From assembly GCF_900115545.1 (NCBI RefSeq), contig NZ_FOWV01000006.1:173235-237234 (forward strand): DNA of 64,000 nt, read 5' to 3'. The notes under the pieces are model-generated. The model worked only from the letters and a program-made list of their open reading frames with translations, had not been told where the DNA came from and made no database searches. Source of the DNA: Ralstonia sp. NFACC01 (GTDB lineage: Bacteria > Pseudomonadota > Gammaproteobacteria > Burkholderiales > Burkholderiaceae). Below are positions 54,692 to 64,000 of this stretch, one piece after another (position 1 is the first letter of the stretch; each line of letters starts with the position of its first letter). The position numbers were made by a program, and so were the translations under genes.

Positions 54692-55909
54692 GTGAAGCCC
54701 GTCCTGCTCACACATTTCACCGCCACAAGCTGCCTCGGACGCGGCCTTGACGCCACGCTCGACGCGTTGCGCGGGCAACGTGGCGGGCTCGCGCCGTGTC
54801 ACTTCCCGCGCGCCGAACTCGACACGTGGATCGGCGAAGTGCCTGGCGCGGATGCCACGCCCGTGCGTGCAGACCTGCGCGAGTTCGACTGCCGCAACAA
54901 CCGGCTTGCGCAGATCGGCCTCACACAAGACGGTTTTGCCGAAGCTGTTGAAGCCTCCAAGGCACGCCATGGCGCCGCACGCGTCGGCGTGTTCCTTGGC
55001 ACCAGCACGTCGGGCATTCTCGAAACCGAACGCGCCTACCAGCAGCGCGATCCGCAAACGGGCGCGCTGCCGGCGAGCTTTCACTACGCGCAGACGCACA
55101 ACATTTATTCGTCCGCCGCGTTTGTGCGGGCGTACTTTGGATTGAGCGGACCGGCCATGGTGATCTCGTCGGCGTGTTCGTCGGGGGCCAAGGTGTTTGC
55201 CTCGGCGCGGCGCATGCTGGCGGCGGGCCTGATCGATGCGGCGGTGGTGGGCGGCGTCGATTCGCTGTGCCTGACTGCGCTGTACGGGTTCAACTCGCTG
55301 GAACTGCTGTCGCGGCAACCGTGCCGGCCGTACGATGCGGCGCGCGATGGCATCTCCATCGGCGAGGCCGCGGCCTTTGCGCTGCTGGAGCGCGCCCCCG
55401 ACGCCAGGAACGCGCTGGACGACCATGCAATCCTGCTGCTCGGCATTGGCGAATCGAGCGACGCGCATCACATGTCATCGCCGCATCCAGAAGGGCTGGG
55501 CGCACGTGCTGCCATGATGCAAGCGCTGGCCACAAGCGGCTTGGCCGCCACGGACATCGACTACATCAACCTGCACGGCACTGGCACGCCCAGCAATGAC
55601 GCAGCGGAGGCGCGCGCCATCCAGGCGATGTTCGACGGCACGGCGTGCAGCTCGACCAAGGGTGCGACCGGCCACACACTGGGCGCGGCGGGTGCATTGG
55701 AAGCGGTAATCGCAGCGCTGGCGCTGCGCCATCAATTGATGCCGGCCGGCATCAACACCACGCAGCCGGACCCGACCTTGGCCATCAACTACCTGACGTC
55801 GAGCCGCCACGCTCCTGTTCGCACAGCGCTCAGCAACGCCTTTGGATTTGGTGGCACGAATTGCAGCCTGGTCTTCGGCCGCGCAGACCACGTGGGCCTG
55901 TCATCATGA
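54692..55909 (+). CDS. Beta-ketoacyl-ACP synthase of the aryl-polyene-type cluster
   Basis: The 405-aa ketosynthase has the active-site Cys in VISSACSSGAKVFASA, the first His in INLHGTGTPSNDAAE and the second in KGATGHTLGAAGALEA, all three catalytic residues intact. FGGTNCSLVFG ends the fold. It condenses malonyl units during polyene synthesis. The start codon is uncertain: GTG at 54692 (reading MKPVLLTHFTATS) gives a family-like N-terminus, while a TTG at 54626 would add 22 residues; neither has a good ribosome-binding site. The chain-length factor gene follows with ATGA overlap. Confidence 0.92.
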   Translation: MKPVLLTHFTATSCLGRGLDATLDALRGQRGGLAPCHFPRAELDTWIGEVPGADATPVRADLREFDCRNNRLAQIGLTQDGFAEAVEASKARHGAARVGVFLGTSTSGILETERAYQQRDPQTGALPASFHYAQTHNIYSSAAFVRAYFGLSGPAMVISSACSSGAKVFASARRMLAAGLIDAAVVGGVDSLCLTALYGFNSLELLSRQPCRPYDAARDGISIGEAAAFALLERAPDARNALDDHAILLLGIGESSDAHHMSSPHPEGLGARAAMMQALATSGLAATDIDYINLHGTGTPSNDAAEARAIQAMFDGTACSSTKGATGHTLGAAGALEAVIAALALRHQLMPAGINTTQPDPTLAINYLTSSRHAPVRTALSNAFGFGGTNCSLVFGRADHVGLSS

Positions 55910-56709
55910 CCCGACTAAGCGCCTTCATCGAGAGCATCGGCGTGCTGGGCCCCGGTCTGCGGGATTGGCCGCACACCGCTGACGTGCTCACCGGTCGAAC
56001 ACCATACGCGCACGCACCGACCGAGTTGCCGCCGCCGGCCGGGCTGCCGGCGGTCGAGCGCCGCCGCACGGGGCCCGTAGTCAAGCTGGCGCTGGCAGTC
56101 GGCCACGAGGCCGTCGCAGCCAGCGGACGCGATGCCGCCACGCTGGCCACGGTCTTCAGTTCGTCCGGCGGCGATGGCCAGAACTGCCACGCCATCTGCG
56201 AAACCCTGGCGGGCGACGATCGCAAGCTTTCGCCCACGCGCTTCCACAACTCCGTGCACAACGCGCCGGCCGGCTACTGGAGCATCGCCACACACGCGAT
56301 GGCGCCGTCCAATGTGCTGTGCGCGTACGACGGCAGTTTTGCCGCTGGGCTGCTGGACAGCCTCTGTCAGGTCACGATTGACGCCACGCCCACCCTGCTG
56401 ATCGCATATGACGGCGAGTACCCGGAACCGTTGAACGCGGTGCGGCCCGTGCCCGATACGTTTGCGGTGGCGATGGTCCTTGCGCCCGAAGCTGGCCCGC
56501 GCACGCTCGCGCGCATTGACGTCGCGCTGACCGACGCGGCGTCGACTGCATTGGCACAACCCGGGCTCGGAGCGCTGTGGCACGGCAACGCCGCGGCGCG
56601 CGCGCTACCGCTGCTGGAAGCGTTGGCCGCAGGGCGAGCAGCCAACGTCGTGCTCGACTGTCTGCCCGAGACCCGCGTGCAGGTCGACATCATCTTCGGC
56701 ACGCCATGA
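55906..56709 (+). CDS. Ketosynthase chain-length factor of the aryl-polyene-type cluster
   Basis: The 267-aa protein resembles the N-terminal part of a ketosynthase (ketoacyl-synthase-like, chain-length-factor type): MTRLSAFIESIGVLGPGLRDW, TLATVFSSSGGDGQNCHAICETL, NSVHNAPAGYWSIATHAMAPS. The catalytic Cys is absent, which is expected for a non-catalytic partner. It should form a heterodimer with the ketosynthase immediately upstream and help set chain length. It is shorter than a full ketosynthase, as usual for this family. ATGA overlaps link it to both neighbours. Confidence 0.88.
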   Translation: MTRLSAFIESIGVLGPGLRDWPHTADVLTGRTPYAHAPTELPPPAGLPAVERRRTGPVVKLALAVGHEAVAASGRDAATLATVFSSSGGDGQNCHAICETLAGDDRKLSPTRFHNSVHNAPAGYWSIATHAMAPSNVLCAYDGSFAAGLLDSLCQVTIDATPTLLIAYDGEYPEPLNAVRPVPDTFAVAMVLAPEAGPRTLARIDVALTDAASTALAQPGLGALWHGNAAARALPLLEALAAGRAANVVLDCLPETRVQVDIIFGTP

Positions 56710-57167
56710 CGTCAAGCGCGCAGCCATCTCCGCCGCTCGACCGCAACTGGATCGCAGCGCGCATTCCGCACAGCGGCACGATGTGCCTGCTGGACGCGGT
56801 CGTCGCATGGGACGACGCACACATCCATTGCAGCGCCACGAGCCATCGTGACACTGCCAACCCGTTGCGCTCGCACGGTCAATTGGCCGCGGTCTGTGGC
56901 ATCGAATACGCCGCTCAGGCGATGGCCGTGCATGGCGCTCTGTGCGATGCTGCGCAAGCCCGCCCACGCGCCGGCTTTCTCGCCAGCGTGCGCAGCGTTG
57001 AAGCCCACGTCCCCCGGCTCGACACCATCGACTCGCCGCTCGACATCGAAGCCGAACGCATCGGTGGCGACGGCAACAACGTGCTGTACCGATTCACCGT
57101 GCGCAGCGGCGCACGCATCCTGTTGACCGGCCGCGCCGCTGTGGTGCTCGACGCGTCCGTTGCATGA
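56706..57167 (+). CDS. ApeP-like 3-hydroxyacyl-ACP dehydratase
   Basis: The 153-aa hotdog protein has the ApeP family marks: WIAARIPHSGTMCLLDAVVAWDD (catalytic His in IPHSGTM), SHGQLAAVCGIEYAAQAMAVHGAL, and GFLASVRSVEAHVPRLD. It dehydrates the 3-hydroxyacyl-ACP intermediate to the trans double bond of the polyene. It overlaps both the chain-length factor and the small downstream gene by ATGA. It is separate from the hotdog domain at the C-terminus of the ligase fusion. Confidence 0.9.
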   Translation: MTSSAQPSPPLDRNWIAARIPHSGTMCLLDAVVAWDDAHIHCSATSHRDTANPLRSHGQLAAVCGIEYAAQAMAVHGALCDAAQARPRAGFLASVRSVEAHVPRLDTIDSPLDIEAERIGGDGNNVLYRFTVRSGARILLTGRAAVVLDASVA

Positions 57168-57451
57168 ACCTGTTTGTGAGGATTCCCGCCGTGAAAGGTC
57201 GTCTACTTTTGATCCCTGCGCTGCTGCTGGCGCTGCTCAGCCCCCTGGCCCATGCCGATTTGTCTGAGACCAAGGAGAACATCAAGCAGGACACGAAGGA
57301 AGCCGCCCGCAAGACCGGCCATGCGGCAAAGGAAGCTGGGCATGCGACGGCCAACGCTGCACGAGCCGTGGGGCATGGTGTGAAGAACGCGGCGCACGCG
57401 ACCAAATGCGGGGTGAAGCACGTCTTCAAGAAGCCGTGTGAGAGTGACTAG
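57164..57451 (+). CDS. Small exported protein of five 11-residue repeats at the end of the polyene operon
   Basis: The 95-aa protein has a signal peptide (RLLLIPALLLALLSPLAHA) and then five consecutive 11-residue repeats at 36-90 (for example TKENIKQDTKE, AARKTGHAAKE, AGHATANAARA). They are Ala/Lys/His/Glu-rich and predicted amphipathic, like group 3 LEA or apolipoprotein repeats. Two cysteines, one in the last repeat (82) and one near the C-terminus (92), could pair. It overlaps the dehydratase by ATGA and is followed by a terminator, so it is the last gene of the operon. Function is not known; a periplasmic membrane- or lipid-binding role is inferred. Confidence 0.7.
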   Translation: MNLFVRIPAVKGRLLLIPALLLALLSPLAHADLSETKENIKQDTKEAARKTGHAAKEAGHATANAARAVGHGVKNAAHATKCGVKHVFKKPCESD

Positions 57452-57483
57452 AACGGCGGCAGGTCTGCCCGCTGAAGGCAACA

Positions 57484-57519
57484 AAAAACCCGGCGTCCTG
57501 GGCGGACTGCCGGGTTTTT
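57484..57519. terminator. Bidirectional rho-independent terminator between the polyene operon and ssb
   Basis: An 11-bp perfect stem AAAAACCCGGC/GCCGGGTTTTT with an inner GTCC/GGAC stem lies between convergent transcription units and is flanked by A- and T-runs. Confidence 0.93.
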
Positions 57520-57538
57520 GTTGTCGGGCGAGATGGAC

Positions 57539-58099
57539 TTAAAACGGAATATCGTCGTCCATATCCTCAAAACCATTCGACGGTGCCGGCTGGCGACGTG
57601 CACCGCCGCCCTGACCACCACCTTCACCGCCGCGCGAGTAGCCGCCGCCTTGGCCTTGGCTTTGACCTTGGCTGCGGCCACCGCCGTAGCCACCACCACC
57701 ACCGCCGCCGCCTTCACCGCCGCGCGAGTAGCCAGCACCGCCACCACCACCGCCACCACCCTCACCACCGCGGCCGCCGAGCATCTGCATTTGTTCTGCG
57801 ACGATTTCGGTGCTGTATTGCTTCTGGCCGTCCTTTTCCCATTGGCGGGTCTTCAGGCGACCTTCGATGTAGACCGAAGAGCCTTTCTTCAGGTATTCGC
57901 CGGCGATTTCAGCCAGGCGGCCGAAGAAGGCGATGCGGTGCCACTCGGTGGCTTCCTTCATTTCGCCGCTGGCCTTGTCCTTGTAGCGGTCGGTGGTTGC
58001 CACGCGAATGTTGGTGACAGCGTCGCCGCTGGGCATGTAACGCGTTTCAGGATCGGCGCCGAGATTGCCGACGATGATGACTTTGTTGACGGACGCCAT
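57539..58099 (-). CDS. ssb: Single-stranded DNA-binding protein
   Basis: The 186-aa protein has an OB-fold ([37 protein letters not shown] through [13 protein letters not shown]), a long Gly/Gln-rich linker with a duplicated GYSRGGEGG unit, and the acidic tip MDDDIPF that binds partner proteins. It binds ssDNA in replication, recombination and repair. It is downstream of an MFS gene (50 bp) on the same strand, while uvrA is divergent from that unit. Confidence 0.97.
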   Translation of the reverse strand: MASVNKVIIVGNLGADPETRYMPSGDAVTNIRVATTDRYKDKASGEMKEATEWHRIAFFGRLAEIAGEYLKKGSSVYIEGRLKTRQWEKDGQKQYSTEIVAEQMQMLGGRGGEGGGGGGGGAGYSRGGEGGGGGGGGYGGGRSQGQSQGQGGGYSRGGEGGGQGGGARRQPAPSNGFEDMDDDIPF

Positions 58100-58149
58100 G
58101 ATGAGTTTCCGAAGGTAAAAAATGAAGTGATGCCGCCGTGTTGCCCGGA

Positions 58150-59355
58150 TTAGTGTCGGCGCAATGCCGGCATCTGCATGGGGCTCGCAATTATAAGCCA
58201 GGCAAAAGCCAGCGCGGCGCAGGTTAGGAATACGGCATGCTGCCCCGCATGCAGCAGAATCCAGCCGCCGCCCGCCCCGCCTGCAAACAGGCCCAGCGCC
58301 TGCGTCGTGTTGTACACGCCCATGGCCGCGCCCTTGCGCACGCCCGGCGCGTACTTCGATACCAGCGACGGCTGCGACGCCTCCAGCACGTTGAATCCGA
58401 GGAAGTAGACCAGCAGCGCAATCGCCAGCGCGGCGAGCGTCGGATTCATCTCGCCCAGCGCCAGTTGCGCCACCATCACCAGCGCCACAGCCGACAGCAG
58501 CACGATCTTCATCTTGCCGCGCTTCTCGGCGGCAATGATGGCCGGCACCATCAGCACGAACGACACGCCCATCACCGGCAGGTAGATCTTCCAGTGCGAA
58601 TCGACGGGCAGGCCTGCGGCTTCCAGCATGTGCGGCAGCACGACGAACAACGCCGTCTGCGTGGCATGCAGGGCGAACACGCCAAAGTTCAGGCGCAGCA
58701 GTTCGGGGTTGCGCAGGACTTCACGGAACGGTGCCTTCATATGCTCGGGCGGACGCGGAGGGTTGGGCACAACCCACAGCACCACGCCGATGGCGACGAT
58801 GGCCAGCACGCCAATCGCCGTGAACATGCCCGGCATGCCGACCCAGCGGAAGATGACCGGCGCACTCACGATGGCCACGGCAAACGACAGGCCGATGCTT
58901 CCGCCGATCATGGCCATGGCCTTCGTGCGATGCTCCTCGCGCGTGAGGTCGGCCACGAAGGCGATCACCGCCGACGAGATCGCCCCCGCGCCCTGGATGG
59001 CCCGCCCCACGGCAATGCCCGCGACGCTGTGCGAAAAAGCCGCCACCAGGCTGCCCACCGCAAAGATCACCAGACCCGTGACGATGACCGGCTTGCGTCC
59101 GAAGCGGTCCGATAGCCAGCCGTAAGGGATATAGAGCAGCGCCTGCGTGAGGCCATACACACCGATGGCGAAAGCGACGAGTTGGGTGTTGTTGCCATCG
59201 GGCAGCGTTTTCGCGAACACCGCGAAGACCGGCATGATCATGAACAAACCCAACATGCGCAGCGCGAAGATGCCGGCCAGCGAGGCAGCCGCGCGCAGCT
59301 CAAGGCCATTCATACGGCCGGAGGCGGAAGTCATGGATGGGGAAGCGGAGGACAT
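58150..59355 (-). CDS. MFS transporter
   Basis: The 401-aa protein has 12 predicted helices in the MFS layout, with the motif A-like [18 protein letters not shown] after the second helix and [40 protein letters not shown] in the first half. It belongs to the drug/metabolite efflux-type MFS group; substrate unknown. The uvrA/MFS/ssb arrangement is typical of beta-proteobacteria. Internal in-frame Met codons at 59334 and 59313 are alternative starts. Confidence 0.9.
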   Translation of the reverse strand: MSSASPSMTSASGRMNGLELRAAASLAGIFALRMLGLFMIMPVFAVFAKTLPDGNNTQLVAFAIGVYGLTQALLYIPYGWLSDRFGRKPVIVTGLVIFAVGSLVAAFSHSVAGIAVGRAIQGAGAISSAVIAFVADLTREEHRTKAMAMIGGSIGLSFAVAIVSAPVIFRWVGMPGMFTAIGVLAIVAIGVVLWVVPNPPRPPEHMKAPFREVLRNPELLRLNFGVFALHATQTALFVVLPHMLEAAGLPVDSHWKIYLPVMGVSFVLMVPAIIAAEKRGKMKIVLLSAVALVMVAQLALGEMNPTLAALAIALLVYFLGFNVLEASQPSLVSKYAPGVRKGAAMGVYNTTQALGLFAGGAGGGWILLHAGQHAVFLTCAALAFAWLIIASPMQMPALRRH

Positions 59356-59555
59356 GGTGCGGAAACCGCCGCGAAAACCAGGAAGAAAAGCGGCGACAAG
59401 AACACTTGAACGGTTTCACGGATTGCCCCATCTGGGAGCAGATACCAGCAAAACCGAAGTTCGGTATATTAGCAGGCTTACCCTTTTCCACCCTCCCGCC
59501 GATTGCCGCAGGCGGTCCGCACTCCGACGCCGCATTCAGCAGCACTCAGCCGCAC

Positions 59556-62420
59556 ATGGACGAAATCAAGATTCGTGGGGCCCGCACCCACAACCTGAAG
59601 AACATCAACCTCGATCTGCCGCGCAACCAGCTGATCGTGATCACCGGGCTTTCGGGGTCGGGCAAGTCGTCGCTCGCGTTCGACACGCTGTATGCGGAGG
59701 GGCAGCGGCGCTATGTGGAATCGCTGTCGGCGTATGCCCGTCAATTCCTGCAATTGATGGAAAAACCCGACGTGGACCTGATCGAAGGTCTGTCGCCGGC
59801 CATTTCCATCGAGCAGAAGGCCACCAGCCACAACCCGCGCTCCACAGTCGGCACCGTGACCGAGATCCATGACTACCTGCGTCTGCTGTACGCGCGTGCC
59901 GGTACGCCTTACTGCCCCGATCACGGACAGCCGCTGGAAGCGCAAAGCGTGTCGCAAATGGTGGATGCCGTGCTGGCGTTGCCGGCCGATACCAAGCTGA
60001 TGATCCTGGCGCCCGTGGTGGCCAACCGCAAGGGCGAGCACGTCGACCTGTTCGAAGCGATGCAGGCGCAGGGTTTCGTGCGCTTTCGCATCCGCTCGGG
60101 CGGCGGTACCGCGCACGAGGCTGAAGCCAAGGTCTACGAAGTCGACAACCTGCCCAAGCTGAAGAAGAACGACAAACATTCGATCGAGGTCGTCGTCGAC
60201 CGCGTGAAGGTCAACCCGGAACTCAAGCAGCGCTTGGCCGAGTCGTTCGAAACCGCGCTGCGCCTGGCAGACGGCCGCGCCATCGCGCTGGAAATGGACA
60301 CGGGCAAAGAGCACGGCTTCAGCTCAAAGTTCGCCTGCCCGATCTGCTCGTACTCGCTGCAGGAGCTGGAGCCGCGGCTGTTCTCGTTCAACAACCCGAT
60401 GGGCGCCTGCCCGCACTGCGACGGGCTGGGCCAGATCACGTTCTTCGATCCGAAGCGCGTGGTGGCCTTTCCGAATCTGTCGCTGGCGTCCGGCGCGATC
60501 AAGGGCTGGGACCGCCGCAATCAGTTTTACTTCCAGATGCTGCAGAGCCTGGCGGCGTTCTACGACGTCGACATCGATGTCGCGTTTGAAGACCTGCCGC
60601 CCGAGACCCAGCAGATCGTGCTGCATGGCTCGGGCAAGCAGCAGATCCCGTTCACGTACATCAACGAGCGCGGCAAGACCACGGTGCGAGAGCACGCGTT
60701 CGAGGGGATCATCCCCAACCTGGAGCGGCGCTACAAAGAGACCGACTCCATCGCCGTGCGCGAGGAGCTGGCCAAGTACCAGAACAACCAGCAGTGCCCG
60801 GAGTGCCACGGCACCCGCCTGCGCCGCGAAGCGCGCTTCGTCAAGATTGGCGAAGCCGACCAGGCACGCGGCATCTACGAGATCAACGGCTGGCCGCTGC
60901 GCGATGCGCTTACGTATTTCCTGACGCTGAACATGCACGGCGCCAAGCGCGAGATCGCCGACAAGATCGTCAAGGAGATCACTGCGCGCCTGAACTTCCT
61001 GAACAACGTCGGGCTCGATTACCTGTCGCTGGAGCGCAGTGCCGACACGCTCTCGGGCGGCGAGGCGCAGCGCATCCGCCTGGCGTCGCAGATCGGCTCG
61101 GGGCTGACCGGCGTGATGTACGTGCTGGACGAGCCGTCCATCGGCCTGCACCAGCGCGACAACGATCGGCTGATCGGCACGCTCAAGCACCTGCGCGACC
61201 TCGGCAACTCGGTGCTGGTGGTGGAGCACGATGAAGACATGATCCGCGCGTCGGACTACGTGGTCGACATCGGCCCCGGCGCCGGCGTGCACGGCGGCCA
61301 GATCATCGCGGAGGGCACGCCCCAGCAAGTCGAGCAATCGCCGGCGTCGCTGACGGGCGATTACCTGTCGGGCAAGCGCCGCATCGAGGTGCCCAAGCAA
61401 CGCACGGCGCCCGATGAAGAGCGCTGGCTGCGCATCATCAACGCCAGCGGCAATAACCTGAAGAACGTGTCGGCCGATATTCCGATCGGGCTGCTCACCT
61501 GCATCACGGGTGTGTCGGGTTCCGGCAAGTCGACGCTGATCAACGACACGCTTTACCACGCGGTGGCGCGCCATCTGTATGGCTCGACGCCGGAACCGGC
61601 TGCGCACGATCGCATCGACGGCCTGGAGCATTTCGACAAGGTCATCAACGTCGACCAATCTCCGATTGGCCGCACGCCGCGTTCGAACCCGGCCACCTAC
61701 ACGGGCCTTTTCACGCCGATCCGCGAGCTGTTTGCCGGCGTGCCGTCGGCCAAGGAGCGCGGGTATGACCCCGGCCGCTTCTCGTTCAACGTCAAGGGTG
61801 GCCGCTGCGAGGCATGCCAGGGCGACGGCGTGCTGAAGGTCGAGATGCACTTCCTGCCTGACGTGTACGTGCCGTGCGACGTATGCCACGGCAAGCGCTA
61901 CAACCGCGAAACGCTGGAAGTGCTCTACAAGGGCAAGAACATCACCGAAGTGCTGGAGATGACGGTGGAGCAGGCGCACGAGTTCTTCGCGCCGGTGCCG
62001 GTGGTACGCCGCAAGCTGCAGACGCTGCTGGACGTGGGCCTGGGCTACATCCGCCTTGGGCAATCGGCGACCACGCTGTCGGGCGGCGAGGCGCAGCGCG
62101 TAAAGCTGTCGCTGGAGCTATCGAAGCGCGACACAGGCCGCACGCTCTACATCCTGGATGAGCCGACCACTGGCCTACACTTCCACGATATCGAGCTGCT
62201 GCTGAAGGTCATTTACAAGCTGCGCGACCACGGCAATACGATCGTCATCATCGAGCACAACCTCGACGTGATCAAAACGGCAGACTGGCTGCTCGATCTC
62301 GGGCCCGAAGGCGGCGCCGGCGGCGGGCAGATCATCGCCAAGGGCACCCCCGAGGATGTGGCGAAGAGCAAGGCTAGCTTTACCGGCAAATACCTTGCGC
62401 CGCTGCTCAAGCGGAAGTAA
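59556..62420 (+). CDS. uvrA: UvrABC excinuclease subunit A
   Basis: The 954-aa protein has two ABC ATPase modules: Walker [11 protein letters not shown] and [10 protein letters not shown], and two LSGGEAQR signatures. It also has two zinc fingers (CPIC...CPHC and CEAC...CDVC). It recognises DNA damage in nucleotide excision repair and loads UvrB. The start at 59556 ([21 protein letters not shown]) fits the family; a longer frame upstream is non-coding. It is divergent from the MFS gene across 200 bp. A strong terminator follows. Confidence 0.98.
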   Translation: MDEIKIRGARTHNLKNINLDLPRNQLIVITGLSGSGKSSLAFDTLYAEGQRRYVESLSAYARQFLQLMEKPDVDLIEGLSPAISIEQKATSHNPRSTVGTVTEIHDYLRLLYARAGTPYCPDHGQPLEAQSVSQMVDAVLALPADTKLMILAPVVANRKGEHVDLFEAMQAQGFVRFRIRSGGGTAHEAEAKVYEVDNLPKLKKNDKHSIEVVVDRVKVNPELKQRLAESFETALRLADGRAIALEMDTGKEHGFSSKFACPICSYSLQELEPRLFSFNNPMGACPHCDGLGQITFFDPKRVVAFPNLSLASGAIKGWDRRNQFYFQMLQSLAAFYDVDIDVAFEDLPPETQQIVLHGSGKQQIPFTYINERGKTTVREHAFEGIIPNLERRYKETDSIAVREELAKYQNNQQCPECHGTRLRREARFVKIGEADQARGIYEINGWPLRDALTYFLTLNMHGAKREIADKIVKEITARLNFLNNVGLDYLSLERSADTLSGGEAQRIRLASQIGSGLTGVMYVLDEPSIGLHQRDNDRLIGTLKHLRDLGNSVLVVEHDEDMIRASDYVVDIGPGAGVHGGQIIAEGTPQQVEQSPASLTGDYLSGKRRIEVPKQRTAPDEERWLRIINASGNNLKNVSADIPIGLLTCITGVSGSGKSTLINDTLYHAVARHLYGSTPEPAAHDRIDGLEHFDKVINVDQSPIGRTPRSNPATYTGLFTPIRELFAGVPSAKERGYDPGRFSFNVKGGRCEACQGDGVLKVEMHFLPDVYVPCDVCHGKRYNRETLEVLYKGKNITEVLEMTVEQAHEFFAPVPVVRRKLQTLLDVGLGYIRLGQSATTLSGGEAQRVKLSLELSKRDTGRTLYILDEPTTGLHFHDIELLLKVIYKLRDHGNTIVIIEHNLDVIKTADWLLDLGPEGGAGGGQIIAKGTPEDVAKSKASFTGKYLAPLLKRK

Positions 62421-62442
62421 GCGACATCATTCGGCAACAAAG

Positions 62443-62469
62443 AAGCGCAGTTTCGGCTGCGCTTTTTTT
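62443..62469 (+). terminator. Rho-independent terminator of uvrA
   Basis: An 8-bp stem AAGCGCAG/CTGCGCTT with loop TTTCGG is followed by seven T, 22 bp after the uvrA stop. Confidence 0.92.
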
Positions 62470-62484
62470 CGGCAATGCGGGGCG

Positions 62485-64000
62485 TCAGTGGCCCGCAGGC
62501 GCTGTCTCGGTTTCCACTTCATCTGCGTGTTTCATACGGCTGCGATTCAACGCGCCCGCTTCATCCAGCACCGGATATGCGGCCGCGCAGAACAACGAGT
62601 TCAACCGCTTGAAATCGCTGATGATGTCCAGATGCAGCGAACTGGTCTCGATGCTCTCGGCCGTCTGCGCGGACACCCGCGTGAGGTGACTGCGCGAGTA
62701 GCGTTTCTCTAGATCGCGGAAGTGCGCCTTTTCCAGCATCAGCTTCTGCGCGCTGCGCAGGTCGCCCGTCAGGAACACCGACAACGCCAGCTTGAGGTTC
62801 GTGACCAGGCGCGCATGCATGTCTTCCAGCTCTTCCATGCCGGCCTCGGAAAAGGCCAGCTTGTGTGCGATCTTCTTCTCGCGCACGTCCTGCAGCATGC
62901 GGTCGAGAATGTCGCCGGCGTGCTCCAGATTGATGGTGAGCGAGATGATGTCGGCCCAGCGTTTTCCCTCGCGCGCGTCCAGGGCTTCGTGGCTCAGCTG
63001 CGTGAGATAAAGCTTGATGGCGGTGTAGAGCGCATCGACCTCGTCGTCGATGGCGCGGGTGGTTTGCAACAGGCGCACGTCGTTGGTTTTGAGCACGCGC
63101 AGGGTGTTGTCGAGCATGTGCTCAACGCGATCGCCGATGCGCAGCACCTCGCGCGACGCATTGCCCAACGCCAACGTTGGCGTGGCCAGCGCAGAAGGAT
63201 CGAGGTAGCGCGGCGCAACGAGATCGTCGATATGCGCGCCGCCCGGCAGGATGCGCGCACACAGGCGCGCCATCGTATCGGTGAAGCCGATCAGCAACAC
63301 CGCCAACGCCACGTTGAACACCACATGAAACGCCACGACCACGTGCTGTGGCGCGACGCCCGCGTGCGGCGCCCACTCCGCCAGCTTGTCCAGAAAGGGC
63401 AGCGCCAGCGCGGCGCCCAGCATGCGCGAAAGCAGGTTTCCGAGCGTTGCGCGGCGTGCGGCTTGGCTCGATGAGGGCGTGGTCGCCAACGCGGCCACGG
63501 CACTGCCGATGTTTGCGCCCAGCACAATCGCAAAGGCCACCTTGACCGACACCGCAGCCGACGCTGCCAGCGTCGCGCAGAACAGCACGACAGCCAGACT
63601 CGAATAGCACAGCAGCGTGAGCACCGCGCCAATCAGCATGTTCAGGCCGGTGTCTGACGAGATGGAGCCCAGCAGCACACGCAGCGCATTGGCTTCCACC
63701 ATCGGGCTCGACGCGATCGAGATCAGCTCCAGCGCCATCATGATCAGGCCCAGGCCGATCAGCACCCGCCCAAAATGCCCCACTGCACTGCCCTTGCGCG
63801 ACAGATGCAGGATCACGCCAAAGAAGATCAGCAGCGGCGACAGCCACGACAAATCCAGCGCAAATATCTGCGCCATGATGGCGGTGCCCACGTTGGCACC
63901 CAGCAGGATCGCCAGCGCCGACGACACACCCATCAGCCCTTGCGCAACAAAGGCGCCGACGATGGTGGCCGTCGCGTTACTGCTCTGCACCAGACACGTC
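62485..64000 (-). CDS. Na/Pi cotransporter family protein with PhoU-like tail (partial, N-terminus beyond window end)
   Basis: The frame is open to the right edge; at least 505 residues are present. It shows the NptA/PNaS layout: TCLVQSSNATATIVGAFVAQG (QSS motif) and a second LLGANVG segment, then repeated LCYSSLAVVLFCATLAASAAVSVKVAFAIVLGANIGSA in the second domain. A C-terminal PhoU-like helical region (VLRIGDRVEHMLDNTLRVL, then NLEHAGDILDRMLQDV) follows. It should import phosphate with sodium or be regulated by phosphate state. It is convergent with uvrA and ends 15 bp beyond the uvrA terminator. The true start lies outside the window. Confidence 0.85.
   Translation of the reverse strand, partial: TCLVQSSNATATIVGAFVAQGLMGVSSALAILLGANVGTAIMAQIFALDLSWLSPLLIFFGVILHLSRKGSAVGHFGRVLIGLGLIMMALELISIASSPMVEANALRVLLGSISSDTGLNMLIGAVLTLLCYSSLAVVLFCATLAASAAVSVKVAFAIVLGANIGSAVAALATTPSSSQAARRATLGNLLSRMLGAALALPFLDKLAEWAPHAGVAPQHVVVAFHVVFNVALAVLLIGFTDTMARLCARILPGGAHIDDLVAPRYLDPSALATPTLALGNASREVLRIGDRVEHMLDNTLRVLKTNDVRLLQTTRAIDDEVDALYTAIKLYLTQLSHEALDAREGKRWADIISLTINLEHAGDILDRMLQDVREKKIAHKLAFSEAGMEELEDMHARLVTNLKLALSVFLTGDLRSAQKLMLEKAHFRDLEKRYSRSHLTRVSAQTAESIETSSLHLDIISDFKRLNSLFCAAAYPVLDEAGALNRSRMKHADEVETETAPAGH

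Noticed and set aside
57600-57780. Repeated DNA in ssb as a possible mobile or regulatory repeat
   Set aside because: It simply encodes the duplicated Gly-rich linker units of SSB.
59356-59555. A LexA box upstream of uvrA
   Set aside because: The best match, CTG-N11-CAG around 59430-59450, lacks the CTGT/ACAG arms and 8-bp spacing expected.

Overview
The window is a 64 kb piece of a high-GC beta-proteobacterial chromosome. Gene order and protein sequences (aspS with DUF502 and an FmdB zinc ribbon; ubiB-ubiJ-Tim44-ubiE; a 1,345-aa FAD/Fe-S dehydrogenase; uvrA divergent from an MFS gene and ssb) fit Burkholderiaceae, most likely Ralstonia. I found no rRNA, tRNA, IS element, prophage or CRISPR array. 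Most of the window is ordinary core genome with three accessory islands.

Layout: 0-6 kb, a TetR regulator (cut by the window edge), a CoA-transferase, cardiolipin synthase B with its YbhP-like partner, nudB and an unknown coiled-coil membrane protein. 6-19 kb, aspS, DUF502, FmdB, a sodium:solute symporter, ubiquinone genes (ubiB, ubiJ, ubiE), a Tim44-like protein, DUF971, an SbmA/YddA-type ABC exporter and a HIT protein. 19-30 kb, the large FAD/Fe-S dehydrogenase, a YqaA-type membrane protein, a fused SpmA/SpmB, a KirBac-type channel, the divergent lysE/lrp pair, ilvA and queF.

Island 1 (29.9-34.7 kb) looks like a secreted-fibre locus related to the Pseudomonas functional-amyloid (Fap) system. 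It has a FapF-like outer-membrane barrel with a coiled-coil N-terminus, facing a convergent four-gene operon. That operon encodes a 429-aa glycine-rich exported protein, two small exported proteins and a FapD-like C39 cysteine peptidase. The two small proteins share a double-glycine motif (AVxxD[KR]LDxxRGG), a plausible C39 cleavage site. All three exported proteins share a QNS-type C-terminal module. The operon has a candidate sigma-54 promoter and an intercistronic hairpin. This is the most interesting part of the window.

Island 2 (37-45 kb) holds gluconokinase, small metabolic genes, a TetR/DUF2855 pair, and a thiosulfate module (split YeeE/YedE transporter plus diheme TsdA) behind an AT-rich operator-like inverted repeat. 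A CsgG-like lipoprotein and a Sel1-repeat lipoprotein follow.

Island 3 (45.9-57.5 kb) is an aryl-polyene-type biosynthetic cluster. A minus-strand ACP/glycosyltransferase pair faces a tightly coupled plus-strand operon: COG4648 membrane protein, AMP-ligase fused to a hotdog dehydratase, acyltransferase, LolA-like carrier, MMPL exporter, NodB-type deacetylase, ketosynthase, chain-length factor, ApeP-like dehydratase, and a small exported protein made of 11-residue repeats. The window closes with ssb, an MFS transporter, uvrA and a partial Na/Pi cotransporter.
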